A DNA stretch of 64,000 nucleotides from Geomonas sp. RF6 (GTDB lineage: Bacteria; Desulfobacterota; Desulfuromonadia; Geobacterales; Geobacteraceae). The DNA is taken from contig NZ_CP087999.1 of the NCBI RefSeq assembly GCF_021044625.1, forward strand, positions 4,671,001-4,735,000. Direction: 5' to 3'. How positions within the stretch are numbered: the stretch's first letter is position 1; every line of letters begins with the position of its first letter. Position numbers and translations under genes: made by a program. Below the pieces are notes generated by a model. The model worked only from the letters and a program-made list of their open reading frames with translations, did not search any database and was not told the origin of the DNA. Below are positions 1 through 7,794 of the stretch, one piece after another.

Positions 1-1890
1 TCCCGGCACGTTTCCGAGCCGCCTCGGCTCGCCGAGCCTGACCATCTCGCGTGCGTAGTACTCGAGGAAGTCGATCGCCTCCGTCACGTCAGCGTACGCC
101 TGGTCCCATTGCTTTCCAATCTCCAGCACCTGCCATGCCGAGAGCTCGAAGACGCGCCTGCGGGCGATTTCGGCGGCCCTGAGGAGATAACCGGCGCGCT
201 CGGACGAGGGGGTGTCGCGCCATGCCGGGAAGGCGCCCTTGGCGGCGGCGATCGCTTCCCCGACTTCCCTCGTCCCTGCCTGGCAGACCTGCCCGAGGAC
301 CTCGGAGGGACGGTTCGGGTTCACGGTCGGCAGGAGCTCCATGGTGCGCACCTCCTTCCCGTTTATGAAGAGGGGGTAGGTGTTGCCGAGTTCCTCGCGC
401 ACCTCGGCGATGTGCCGCGGGAACGCTTCGCGATGATCGGCGCGGGTGAAGTCCACCATCGCCTCGTTCTTGAAGCGAGGAAGTCCCTTTCCCTCTTTCG
501 GGCTCAGCTCCGGCGCGCGTGCTGCGTGCTCCCGCTTGGCGGTAACGGTAGGATCCTCCAGGAGCTTTTCCACCTGCGCGTCGCCGGCAAAGCTCTGCCT
601 GAGGAACGACTCGTTGGCGGTGTTTTCCAGGAGGCGGCGCACCAGGTACCCCATTCCCGGGACCATGTCGCCGTACGGGCAGTAGAGACGGATGCGGCCG
701 GCGACCTTCAGGATGCCGCGACGGACCGGCTCAGCCATGCCGTACAGGACCTGGAACTCATAGCGATCCTCGGGAACCTTCAGTTCGCGCGCAGTCTCCA
801 GAACGGAGGAGATGGTGCGGATATTGTGGGAGGCGCAGGCGAAGTGGCAGATGTCGCTGTTTTCGAGGATCCTGCGGGCGTGCCTCTCGAAGGCGGCGTC
901 GCTCTCCGCCTTCACCGTCCAGACCGGCACCTGCCAGTCGTTCTGTTTCGCCTTCACCGTCTCGTAATCCCAGTATGCCCCCTTCACCAGGCGGATGGAG
1001 ATCTGCACCCCCTCATTCCTCGCCCAGTCGAGAAGCTCCGGAAGATCCTGATCGGTGTCCTTCAGGTAGGCCTGGAGCACGATCCCCAGGTGCGGGTAGT
1101 CGCGGTACTCGAGCTTCAGGCGCCGGAAGACCTCGAGGATGATCGCCTTGTGGCGATAGGACTCCATGTCGATGCACAGGAAGCCGTCCAGCTCGACGAC
1201 TTTCGCGCAAATGCGGCGCAGCCGCTCCAGAATCGCCACAACCGAGCCTTCGAAGTCCTGCGGGTTCGCGAGGCAAAAGAGAGCGGTCGGCTTCACCGCG
1301 ACGTTCACCTTCGGAGCGTGTCCCCAGTCGAGATCCCCCGATGCGTTACCCAGTGCCTTCCAGCTCCGCTGCTCTTTCTTGAGGGACTCCAGGAGCTCCA
1401 GGTAGGTGTTCGTGTAGATCTCCGCCTCTTCCTCGGAAAGGGTCGCCTCACCTAGGACGTCCACCACGAAGGCAAATCCTTCCTTTCTGAGCTTCTCCAG
1501 GTTCTTCACAGCCTCTTTCGTCGTCTCGCCAACGATGAATTGGCGTGCCATCTCCTGGATGTTGGAGGAAAGCGCCTTGTTGAGCACTGCTCCGCCGAGA
1601 GAACCGAGCATCCCCGCCGCCTTCGCCCCCCAGGAAAGGACCGGTGGCATTTCCTGCTCGCCGCCGAAGTATTCCTTGATGTGGTCGGTAAGAAGCCTGC
1701 TCGTGGTGAGCGAAGGGAAAACGTCTACGAAGCGGAACATCTGGACCTTGAACTGCTCGTTTTGCATGCTCCAGTCCATGACCTTCCCCATCCAGGCGCC
1801 CTTGTTGAAGAGGGACGGTTTTTCGCCGCTGATGGTGGCGAAGAATTCCTTACCGCGGGAAATTATTTTTTCGTTAAGTGCTGTTTGCAT
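1..1890 (-). CDS. putA: Bifunctional proline dehydrogenase / delta-1-pyrroline-5-carboxylate dehydrogenase PutA, 3' end beyond window
   Basis: The first 630 codons of PutA, which oxidises proline to glutamate in two steps: FAD-dependent proline dehydrogenase, then NAD-dependent aldehyde dehydrogenase. The start ATG at 1890 follows GGAGCCTCCT. The N-terminus (MQTALNEKIISRGKEF) begins directly in the PRODH arm, with no ribbon-helix-helix DNA-binding domain, so this PutA should not repress itself. PRODH motifs are visible (IRLVKGAYWDYE; YEFQVLYGMAEPVR; LYCPYGDMVPGMGYLVRRLLENT). The dehydrogenase half opens with YPLFINGKEV and runs to the window edge, so its catalytic Cys and Glu are not seen. 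A divergent FadR-type regulator shares the promoter region, making it the likely controller. Family assignment is firm; about one third of the protein is missing. Confidence 0.95.
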   Translation of the reverse strand, partial: MQTALNEKIISRGKEFFATISGEKPSLFNKGAWMGKVMDWSMQNEQFKVQMFRFVDVFPSLTTSRLLTDHIKEYFGGEQEMPPVLSWGAKAAGMLGSLGGAVLNKALSSNIQEMARQFIVGETTKEAVKNLEKLRKEGFAFVVDVLGEATLSEEEAEIYTNTYLELLESLKKEQRSWKALGNASGDLDWGHAPKVNVAVKPTALFCLANPQDFEGSVVAILERLRRICAKVVELDGFLCIDMESYRHKAIILEVFRRLKLEYRDYPHLGIVLQAYLKDTDQDLPELLDWARNEGVQISIRLVKGAYWDYETVKAKQNDWQVPVWTVKAESDAAFERHARRILENSDICHFACASHNIRTISSVLETARELKVPEDRYEFQVLYGMAEPVRRGILKVAGRIRLYCPYGDMVPGMGYLVRRLLENTANESFLRQSFAGDAQVEKLLEDPTVTAKREHAARAPELSPKEGKGLPRFKNEAMVDFTRADHREAFPRHIAEVREELGNTYPLFINGKEVRTMELLPTVNPNRPSEVLGQVCQAGTREVGEAIAAAKGAFPAWRDTPSSERAGYLLRAAEIARRRVFELSAWQVLEIGKQWDQAYADVTEAIDFLEYYAREMVRLGEPRRLGNVPG

Positions 1891-1914
1891 AGGAGGCTCC
1901 TCTGGTGCAACTTG

Positions 1915-1931
1915 TAATGGTTGGACCATTA
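1915..1931. promoter_or_regulatory. Perfect inverted repeat, likely FadR/GntR operator between putA and its regulator
   Basis: TAATGGT-TGG-ACCATTA is a perfect 7/3/7 palindrome lying 25 bp upstream of the putA start. It matches the TGGTnnnACCA form typical of FadR-subfamily GntR operators. The position suggests repression of putA; binding by the adjacent regulator is inferred. Confidence 0.7.
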
Positions 1932-1962
1932 CATAATCCATTTTTGTATACTTGTCAACACT

Positions 1963-2020
1963 GTTCAACCATTGGTTATTGCCATACTTCCGGCTTGCTG
2001 GTATAAAGGTTCAACCGTTG
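1963..2020. promoter_or_regulatory. Second operator-like site and direct repeats in the putA-regulator intergenic region
   Basis: AACCATTGGTT (1967-1977) is an 11-bp palindrome carrying the same TGGT/ACCA half-sites as the 1915 operator. GTTCAACCATTG (1963-1974) is nearly repeated as GTTCAACCGTTG (2009-2020), 55 bp before the regulator start. This suggests autoregulation by the FadR-type protein. Confidence 0.5.
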
Positions 2021-2074
2021 ATAGCGAGGGTCCGAGACCCTGAAAAGAGCGTGCGGCCTGAAAGGATTTTTAGG

Positions 2075-2791
2075 ATGTTCCGACAAGCAAAACAGAGCAG
2101 GGTATACCAGGACGTGGTCGAACAGATCCAGGAAGCGATCGTTACCGGAAAGCTGAAAACCGGAGACCAGCTTCCAGCCGAGCGCGATCTGAAGGAGAGG
2201 TTTCAGGTAAGCAGGGGGACGCTGAGGGAGGCGCTGCGGGTACTGGAGCAGAAAGGGCTCATCGAGATACGTACCGGTGTGGCAGGCGGCTCAATAGTGA
2301 AAGGGGTGGGTACTGAGCAGGTAAGCGCGAGTCTCGCGCTGCTGATCCGCTACAAGAAGGTCTCCCTGCAGAACCTCGCGGAGTTCCGCATCGGGCTGGA
2401 AGGAGACGTGGCTGCCCTCGCCGCTACCCGCGCTACAGCCGAGGATGTCGCGAAGCTGAAGGCGCTTCTGGCGAAGGCATCGGACTTCTTCCAGAAAGGC
2501 CCGGACTTCTGGGACAGCTTCATCCGTACCGACGAGGAGATCCATCTCGGTGTCGCCGAGACCACCAGAAATCCTCTTTTCATCTCGGTACTCGAATCCC
2601 TCTCCCAGAACATCCATACCTATTACGAGAGCTTCCTGCCGAGGGACGAGGCACTCCTCCAGGAGAACCACCAGGACATGATCCAGCTGATCGCCGCCAT
2701 AGAGGCCGGCAATGCCGAGGAAGCGAGAAGGGTCGCCCGCGAACACGTAAGCCGTTTCAACAGCTACATGGAGCAGAAAGGGGTCAGTTAA
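2075..2791 (+). CDS. FadR-family (GntR superfamily) transcriptional regulator
   Basis: A 238-residue DNA-binding regulator. The N-terminal winged helix-turn-helix shows the GntR signature (VYQDVVEQIQEAIVTGKLK; GDQLPAERDLKERFQVSRGT; LREALRVLEQKGLIEIRTG). The C-terminal all-helical FCD ligand-binding domain contains EFRIGLEGDVAALAA, a conserved D/H metal-site pattern (DEEIHLGVAETTRNP) and a final DHxxM-like segment (NHQDMIQLIAAIEAGN). I take ATG 2075 as start because AAAGG lies about 10 bp upstream and the helix-turn-helix begins a few residues in; an in-frame upstream extension has no ribosome binding site. It is divergent from putA with palindromic operators between them, so proline or a breakdown product is a plausible effector (inference). 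No other target is visible. Confidence 0.88.
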   Translation: MFRQAKQSRVYQDVVEQIQEAIVTGKLKTGDQLPAERDLKERFQVSRGTLREALRVLEQKGLIEIRTGVAGGSIVKGVGTEQVSASLALLIRYKKVSLQNLAEFRIGLEGDVAALAATRATAEDVAKLKALLAKASDFFQKGPDFWDSFIRTDEEIHLGVAETTRNPLFISVLESLSQNIHTYYESFLPRDEALLQENHQDMIQLIAAIEAGNAEEARRVAREHVSRFNSYMEQKGVS

Positions 2792-2800
2792 GAATCAGAC

Positions 2801-2995
2801 TCCGCGGGCTTTCTCAGTTGTAGGCCGGGATAAGCCGCAGGCGTTCCCGGCGTCGGCGCGAGGCGATGTGTGGACCGCCGGAAACGCTCCGCTTATTCCG
2901 GCCTACATGGAACACATCGGCTCAGCTGCTACGGGTATCCCGCCTTCGTCCACGCCTACACCCTTCCTTCCAGAGCCGAGAGAGATTCGGTACCC
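2801..2995. repeat. REP pair duplicated together with the 3' end of the nearby rhodanese gene
   Basis: About 190 bp that is nearly identical to 3285-3485. It contains half a terminator hairpin (CCGCGGGCTTTCT), a forward REP (2820-2852), an inverted REP (2877-2907), and then about 60 bp matching the last ~21 codons of the rhodanese gene at 3420-3731. There is no start codon or reading frame of its own, so it is a non-coding remnant copy. Confidence 0.8.
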
Positions 2996-3245
2996 CTTCG
3001 CAAAGGGTCTTCCGGGAATTCTGGGGAACGCGCTACAAAGAATCCGGGTGCCCCACGCTGGAGCGTAGGCATCTTGCCTGGGATGGCGACGCAGCCGTCA
3101 CAGACCGCGCGGCTGGCGCCGCGGTACAGGCTGGGAAGCCTGTGCTCCAGCGCGGCGCCACTAGTGTCCCCTCACGTCAACGGAGGCGACCGGGCTCAAT
3201 TCCCGGAATTCCCGGATGAACCTTCGCAAAGGGGGGAACGTGTGG
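2996..3245. repeat. MITE-like repeat element (family B), inverted copy near 43 kb
   Basis: A roughly 250-bp block whose ends are imperfect inverted repeats: CTTCGCAAAGGGTCTTCCGG on the left and a CCGGATGAACCTTCGCAAAG-type end on the right. The core contains GGCTGGGAAGCCTGTGCTCC. A near-identical copy lies in opposite orientation around 42935-43130. No open frame of plausible length or codon use is present. Confidence 0.75.
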
Positions 3246-3263
3246 CTTGGTGCGACGCTTCAT

Positions 3264-3298
3264 AAAAAAGCCCGCAGGATGAAGGTCCGCGGGCTTTC
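3264..3298 (-). terminator. Intrinsic terminator downstream of the rhodanese gene
   Basis: AAAGCCCGC / GCGGGCTTT stem (3267-3297), with a six-T run on the minus strand (3264-3269). It lies about 120 bp past the extended rhodanese stop; its right arm is also present in the duplicated copy at 2801. Confidence 0.65.
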
Positions 3299-3310
3299 TG
3301 ATCTGTCGTT

Positions 3311-3400
3311 GCCGGCCGGGATAAGCCGCAGGCGTTCCCGGCGTCGGCGCGAGCCGATGTGTGGACCGCCGGAAACGCTCCGCTTATTCCGGCCTACATG
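3311..3400. repeat. REP-like inverted pair (family A)
   Basis: The forward unit GGCCGGGATAAGCCGCAGGC with its GTTCCCGGC end and the inverted unit CCGGAAACGCTCCGCTTATT flank a ~25-bp spacer. It sits directly downstream of the rhodanese stop codon and matches the pair at 2820-2907. Confidence 0.85.
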
Positions 3401-3419
3401 GAACACATCGGCTCAGCTG

Positions 3420-3731
3420 CTACGGGTATCCCGCCTTCGTCCACGCGTCCACCCCTCCTTCCAGAGCCGAGAGATTCCGGTACCCTTTTTCTGCAAATTC
3501 CGCTGCCCGACCGGCAGACGAGTACTCGTCCGGTCACTTGCAGTAAAAGATGATCTCCCTCTCCTTCCCGATCTCCGGAAGCTTCGTGCTGAACTCCCCA
3601 AAGGTCATCGCCCCTTCCAGCCGCGCACGTTCGCACTTTTCCTCGTCGTCATACGCGCAGACAAGGAGCGCCTCCCCCGCCTGCACCTTCCGCCGCGCTT
3701 CTTCCGGCTTCACTCGCTTCGCTTCGGCCAT
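3420..3731 (-). CDS. Small rhodanese-domain protein with in-frame UGA, candidate selenoprotein
   Basis: Conventional translation from ATG 3731 stops at UGA 3534-3536 after 65 residues, ending IIFYCK. The frame continues past the UGA with PDEYSSAGRAAEFAEKG and SALEGGVDAWTKAGYP to TAG at 3420, which completes a standard ~103-residue single-domain rhodanese. Related small rhodaneses have a CxCPxE active loop: the first Cys is the sulfur-carrying residue and is present here (YCK), and the second is replaced by UGA, giving CKU. A hairpin suited to a bacterial SECIS starts about 15 nt after the UGA. Readthrough with selenocysteine is the simplest explanation; a truncating mutation is the alternative. 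Likely function is sulfur or selenium transfer or redox (inference). AGGAGGAAG lies ahead of the start. Confidence 0.72.
3501..3519 (-). promoter_or_regulatory. Candidate bacterial SECIS hairpin
   Basis: In the mRNA the stem CUGCC / GGCAG closes a GGUCG loop (stem 3513-3517 with 3503-3507, loop 3508-3512). The stem extends by two more pairs if one U is bulged. The loop begins 22 nt after the UGA, inside the usual bacterial spacing, and carries the GGUC seen in the E. coli fdhF element. SelB binding is not demonstrated. Confidence 0.55.
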
Positions 3732-3806
3732 TTCTTCCTCCTTTCGCAGGAATGGGTGTTGCCACCTTGAGAAGCTTACCAGAGAAAGCCGGCGTCGCCT
3801 GGCCGC

Positions 3807-3840
3807 AAAAAAGCCCGGCAGATCTCTCCGCCGGGCTTTC
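3807..3840 (-). terminator. Intrinsic terminator of the LivK gene
   Basis: AAGCCCGGC(A/G) stem at 3811-3838, followed on the minus strand by a T6 run at 3807-3812. It lies 25 bp past the stop codon at 3865. Confidence 0.85.
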
Positions 3841-3864
3841 CTTCTGCTTCGTGCGATTCGCGTC

Positions 3865-5043
3865 TTACTCTTCCAGCTTGACGGGAACCTTTGCCTTCAG
3901 TGCGTACTTGCCACCCTTCACTTCGAGAAGTGCGAGCGGGGTCTTGATCGGCTCGCGATTTGCGCGGATGGTGATGGTGCCGGAAACGCCTTCGAAGTTC
4001 TTCGTCTGGCCAAGGGCGGTCTTGAATACTTTCGGGTCGTTGCTCTTCGCGCGCTTCATGGAGTCCGCGAGGAGCATGACGGCGTCGTAGCCCTGTGCGT
4101 CGAAGAGGCCCGGCTCGGCGCCGTTGAACTTCTTCTTGAACGCCTCGACGAATTTCGCGGTGGTCGGGGAAGCCTGCTCCGGAGAGAAGCCGAGAGCGCA
4201 CATGGAGCCTTCAACCGCGGGGCCGCCGAGCTCGATGAACTTCGGAGAGAAGAGGCCGTCGCCGCCGAACATGTTCGCCTTCAGCCCCTGCTTGCGCGCT
4301 TCCTTCATGATCAGGGCGCCTTCGGTGTAGTAGCCGGAGAAGAAGATGACGTCCGGATTCTTCGCCTTGATGTTCGTTACCTGTGCGGAGAAGTCCTTGT
4401 CGCCGTCCTTCACCTTCTCCTCGGAGACGATCTCGATCCCCTTCCCTTTTGCCGCATCGCGGAAGGTCTGGGAGAAGCCGACGCTGTAGTCGTTGTTGTC
4501 GGAAGTGATCACTGCGACTTTCTTGAAGCCGAGGTCTTTTGCGAAGTAGTCGATGCAGGCCGGGATGGCGACGCTGTCGAGCAGGGTGTCGCGGTAGATG
4601 AAGTCGCCGTTTTCCACGACGCCCGGGCCGGTGGCGCCTGCGGAGAGGAGTACCACCTGGGCTTTCTGCGCGATCGGGGCGGCAACTTTGGTGATGCCGG
4701 TGGTCGGGTCGCCGACGATGGCGACGACGCCGTCACGGGTGATGAGCTTCTGGGTGACCGAAGCGCCTTCCTGCTTGTCGCCGCGGTTGTCGGACTCGAC
4801 GATCTCGATCTTCTTGCCGTTTACGCCGCCGGCGGCATTGATCTCTTCTGCCGCCATCTTCATCCCTTCCAGGGTCGGCTTGCCGAACATCGCGACGTCG
4901 CCGGTCAGAGCACCCAGGAAGCCGATTTTTACAGTGTCGCCGCCAGCGGCGGAACCGGCACCCTCTTCCTTCTTCTTGCAGCCGAAGCTGCCTGCAGCCA
5001 TCAGGCCGACCATCAGCAGCGCTGCATATTTCTTCATCGTCAT
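3865..5043 (-). CDS. livK: Branched-chain amino-acid ABC transporter substrate-binding lipoprotein (LivK-type)
   Basis: A 392-residue periplasmic binding protein. The start at ATG 5043 is chosen because AGGAGGG lies 7 bp upstream; an upstream in-frame ATG lacks one. The signal peptide ends in a lipobox (AAGSFGC), so the mature protein is lipid-anchored at Cys22, followed by KKKEEG. The type I fold is visible: VKIGFLGALTGDVAMFG, GVVAIVGDPTTGITKVAAPI, VVLLSAGATGPGV, KKVAVITSDNNDYSVGF, NPDVIFFSGYYTEGALI and FDAQGYDAVMLLADS. It binds leucine, isoleucine, valine or a related amino acid. No livHMGF genes are nearby, so it must work with a transporter encoded elsewhere. Its own terminator follows. 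Confidence 0.92.
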   Translation of the reverse strand: MTMKKYAALLMVGLMAAGSFGCKKKEEGAGSAAGGDTVKIGFLGALTGDVAMFGKPTLEGMKMAAEEINAAGGVNGKKIEIVESDNRGDKQEGASVTQKLITRDGVVAIVGDPTTGITKVAAPIAQKAQVVLLSAGATGPGVVENGDFIYRDTLLDSVAIPACIDYFAKDLGFKKVAVITSDNNDYSVGFSQTFRDAAKGKGIEIVSEEKVKDGDKDFSAQVTNIKAKNPDVIFFSGYYTEGALIMKEARKQGLKANMFGGDGLFSPKFIELGGPAVEGSMCALGFSPEQASPTTAKFVEAFKKKFNGAEPGLFDAQGYDAVMLLADSMKRAKSNDPKVFKTALGQTKNFEGVSGTITIRANREPIKTPLALLEVKGGKYALKAKVPVKLEE

Positions 5044-5116
5044 TGGTACACCCTCCTTTTTCATGGCATGAGATACAAAAATAGACTCAACGGTACCGCA
5101 CTACGATCAGCTTCTC

Positions 5117-5431
5117 CTAGCGACCGCCACCACCCCCGCCACCTCCGCCGGGTTTGTTGAGGTCAGCCAGAAGAGAGTTCACCTCCTCCAACTTACGCTT
5201 CAGGGTCTGCAGCTCTTCCTTCGTGTACACCCGGTCACCTTTGCGGATCTCCTTCTGCAGTTTCTTCACCTGCTTCTGGATGGAATCCACCTCATTGGCG
5301 CACCCCCTGGCTGCCAGGAGGCACTCGTCCTTCTCCTGTGCAGAGACCTGCCCCTGGCTGGACGACTGGGCGTAAACGGGAACGGCTGCGAACATCAGGC
5401 ATGCGAGGAACAAAGCGGAAACTTTCTTCAT
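5117..5431 (-). CDS. Small secreted coiled-coil protein with poly-glycine tail
   Basis: A 104-residue protein; the start at ATG 5431 has AGGAGG 7 bp upstream. It has a signal peptide (MKKVSALFLACLMFAAVPVYAQ), then a short segment with two cysteines (ECLLAARGCANEV). A heptad-rich region follows (DSIQKQVKKLQKEIRKG and TLKRKLEEVNSLLADLNK), and it ends in nine glycines and an arginine. It is probably periplasmic and forms a coiled coil. I do not recognise a named family. It lies between the porin and livK on the same strand, 73 bp upstream of the livK start, so co-expression with either is possible. Function unknown. Confidence 0.75.
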   Translation of the reverse strand: MKKVSALFLACLMFAAVPVYAQSSSQGQVSAQEKDECLLAARGCANEVDSIQKQVKKLQKEIRKGDRVYTKEELQTLKRKLEEVNSLLADLNKPGGGGGGGGGR

Positions 5432-5460
5432 GATACGCCTCCTGTGCACTCGTTGTGGGA

Positions 5461-5486
5461 AAAGCCGCCGGGGAAAATCCCCGGCA
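5461..5486 (-). terminator. Intrinsic terminator of the porin gene
   Basis: GCCGGGGA-TTTT-CCCCGGC hairpin followed on the minus strand by CTTTTCCC, about 20 bp past the porin stop. Confidence 0.7.
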
Positions 5487-5501
5487 GCTGGTGGCTAGTC
5501 C

Positions 5502-6971
5502 TTAGAAGCTGTAGTTTACCAGAACTTTCACGTCATACGGATCGTCCGGATCCTGGCCGCCTGCAGCGACACCCTTGAAGTAGTCGCCAAGGAAGACATA
5601 ACCGGCGCGGGTCGAGAAGGTGACGTTCTCTGCGAACTTGTAGTTCACCTCCGCGTTGATCTCGGTGCCGAGGTAGTTGCTGCTGTTCTGGCTGCCGGTG
5701 TTGAGGTTGACCGGCTTGGCCGCGTTCGCCTTCGCTGCCGCGGCGAAACCTGCATTCACGCTGCCGGAGATCTTGTCGGTGAAGGTGTGGTCGTAGCCGA
5801 CAGAGCCGAAGAAGACGCCCTCGTTCTTGTTGTTGCCGTCGAAGACGATGGCGGTGTCGTTGGTGAAGGCGTTCTTGTCGCGGCCGAGGATGACCATCTC
5901 GTTGTTCCAGAAGCCGGACTCGGAGTAGTTGAAGGTCGCCGGGGTGTAGAAGGCGTTGGTGGTGCCGCGGTCTGCGTTCCCCTCGCCGGAGACGTAAAGG
6001 AATTCGCTGCGCAGGGTGCCGTTCGGTGCGACCTTCATACGGGCGCCGACGTTGGCGGCCCAGGCGCTGCGGTGCTTGTTGGCGTCTGCGGTGGCCGGAG
6101 TCTGCCAGAAGGACTGGTTGCCGGCGTAGTTGGTGCCGAACTGGTACAGGGCGAAGCCGTCGATGGTGACCGGACCGATGGCGGTTTCCCCATTCAGGCC
6201 GACGGTGTGAACGGTAAGGTTCTCGTTGAGTACAGACTCATCGATGGCGGTCGTAGCCGCATCATCGTCAGCCGCAGTCATTATGTTCACATTGTTGGAG
6301 TTGACGAAGTAGTAGGCGAGCCCGAGCTTCGTGGTGTCGGTGACCTTCAGCTTGCCGTCGAAGAGGACCATGTCGCGGGCGTCCTTGCCGAGGGAGGTGA
6401 AGGGATTGACCTTCCCGGAGGTGTCGTTCCAGCGGAAGAAGCCGACCGAGGCGGTTGCCTTGGAGAAATCGTGGGTCAGCATCACACCCGGCATGTCGGC
6501 GCTGAAGAAGATCCCCTTGAAGGCGTCGTCGACCGGCTGCATGCCGAACTTGGCGCTGGTGGCCAGCGTCGGGGAGTTCAGGTCGAGGAAGACGTTCTTC
6601 GTCTCGAGGTTGACGGTGTCGGCGCCAAGCGCGCCACCCTGGTTGCGCTTGGTGGTGTAGCTCGAGTTACCCCAGTAGGAGTAGTCCAGCTCGAACTTGG
6701 TGACGAGTTTGACGTCCTGGTTCGCCTTGGCGATGTAGGCCAGACGCGCGCGCTGCTCGAAGAAGTTCGCGGTTGCAGCCTTCGCGTCCTTCCCCTCCGG
6801 CGTGTACCGTGCGCCCGTCGCGTCAGCGGTGTTGGAGCCGTTGAAGTTCGAGTTGTCGAACTGCAGCTGGAACATCCCGTGGAACTCGTTTTCCAGCGCA
6901 AGAGCCGGAACTGCTGCTGCGGTCAGCGCGCCGGAAACCGCGAAGACCAGAAGTTTACTGCTTACTTTCAT
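5502..6971 (-). CDS. Outer-membrane porin, Geobacter type
   Basis: A 489-residue beta-barrel. ATG 6971 is preceded by GGGAGGG and begins a clear signal peptide (MKVSSKLLVFAVSGALTAAAVPALA). The mature part alternates amphipathic strands with polar loops and ends in a terminal phenylalanine (VKVLVNYSF), the outer-membrane sorting signal. Recognisable strands include EFHGMFQLQFDNSN, FFEQRARLAYIAKANQDVKLV, SAKFGMQPVDDAFKGIFFSA and VNYKFAENVTFSTRAGY. This architecture matches porins that are abundant in Geobacter outer membranes. The channel probably passes small solutes; substrate preference is unknown. It is monocistronic by spacing, with a GGTGCGCGA...TGCGCACC hairpin just upstream in its leader (near 6997-7014). 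The adjacent amino-acid transporter could profit from it, but that link is only positional. Confidence 0.88.
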   Translation of the reverse strand: MKVSSKLLVFAVSGALTAAAVPALALENEFHGMFQLQFDNSNFNGSNTADATGARYTPEGKDAKAATANFFEQRARLAYIAKANQDVKLVTKFELDYSYWGNSSYTTKRNQGGALGADTVNLETKNVFLDLNSPTLATSAKFGMQPVDDAFKGIFFSADMPGVMLTHDFSKATASVGFFRWNDTSGKVNPFTSLGKDARDMVLFDGKLKVTDTTKLGLAYYFVNSNNVNIMTAADDDAATTAIDESVLNENLTVHTVGLNGETAIGPVTIDGFALYQFGTNYAGNQSFWQTPATADANKHRSAWAANVGARMKVAPNGTLRSEFLYVSGEGNADRGTTNAFYTPATFNYSESGFWNNEMVILGRDKNAFTNDTAIVFDGNNKNEGVFFGSVGYDHTFTDKISGSVNAGFAAAAKANAAKPVNLNTGSQNSSNYLGTEINAEVNYKFAENVTFSTRAGYVFLGDYFKGVAAGGQDPDDPYDVKVLVNYSF

Positions 6972-7047
6972 ATTGCCCTCCCCCTTGATATAGGAGGTGC
7001 GCGATAGTGCGCACCCACCGTTGCTACACAAACACATTGTTACATAG

Positions 7048-7794
7048 CTACAGGATCTGACTCAAGAAAAGCTGGGTACGCGGGTGGCTCGGAGCGGTGA
7101 AGAAGTGCTCCGGGGTTCCCTCTTCGATGACGCTGCCGTGGTCCATGAAGAGGACTCGGTCGGCGACCTCGCGGGCGAACCCCATTTCGTGGGTAACCAC
7201 CACCATGGTCATCCCCTCACGTGCCAGGTCCTTCATGACGTCGAGCACCTCCCCGATCATTTCCGGGTCGAGCGCGGAGGTCGGCTCGTCAAAAAGGATC
7301 ATCTTCGGGTCCATCGCCAGGGAACGCGCGATGGCCACTCGTTGCTGCTGCCCCCCGGAGAGCCTCCCCGGGTAGGCGTTTGCCTTGTCGGTAAGGCCGA
7401 CTTTTGCCAGAAGCTTCGCCGCACGCTCGATCGCCTCGTCCTTCGGGCGCTTGCGCACGACCCTCTGTGCCAGAGTCAGGTTCTCCATTACCGTCTTGTG
7501 GGGAAAGAGGTTGAAGGACTGGAACACCATCCCCACCTCTTCCCGCACCTTGCTGATGTCGGTGCGCGGGTCGTACAGGTCCATCCCGTTCACCACCATG
7601 GTCCCGGCGTCGATCTCCTCGAGCCTGTTCATGGCGCGCAGCAGCGTGCTCTTCCCCGATCCGGAAGGGCCGATGATGACGACTTTCTCCCTTTCCTTCA
7701 CGTCGACCGAGACCCGGTCCAGCGCCTTGAATCTTCCGTAGAACTTCACGACGTCTCGTGCTTCCACCATCTTCCGAGTGTTACCTGCCGGCAT
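7048..7794 (-). CDS. Polar amino-acid ABC transporter ATP-binding protein (GlnQ-like)
   Basis: A 248-residue cytoplasmic ATPase energising amino-acid import. Walker A ([18 protein letters not shown]), Q-loop ([18 protein letters not shown]), signature ([19 protein letters not shown]), Walker B ([15 protein letters not shown]) and H-loop ([18 protein letters not shown]) are all intact. These are the standard sequences of the PAAT family. The start overlaps the permease end by 14 bp, with GGAGGAGCG upstream, so the two are translationally coupled. It is the last gene of the operon binding protein - permease - ATPase. Confidence 0.95.
   Translation of the reverse strand: MPAGNTRKMVEARDVVKFYGRFKALDRVSVDVKEREKVVIIGPSGSGKSTLLRAMNRLEEIDAGTMVVNGMDLYDPRTDISKVREEVGMVFQSFNLFPHKTVMENLTLAQRVVRKRPKDEAIERAAKLLAKVGLTDKANAYPGRLSGGQQQRVAIARSLAMDPKMILFDEPTSALDPEMIGEVLDVMKDLAREGMTMVVVTHEMGFAREVADRVLFMDHGSVIEEGTPEHFFTAPSHPRTQLFLSQIL

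Noticed and set aside
3534-3731. Truncated 65-residue rhodanese as the complete product
   Set aside because: The sequence after the UGA continues as rhodanese in frame to a proper stop, and Cys is expected at the UGA; a plain pseudogene would be expected to have decayed downstream.
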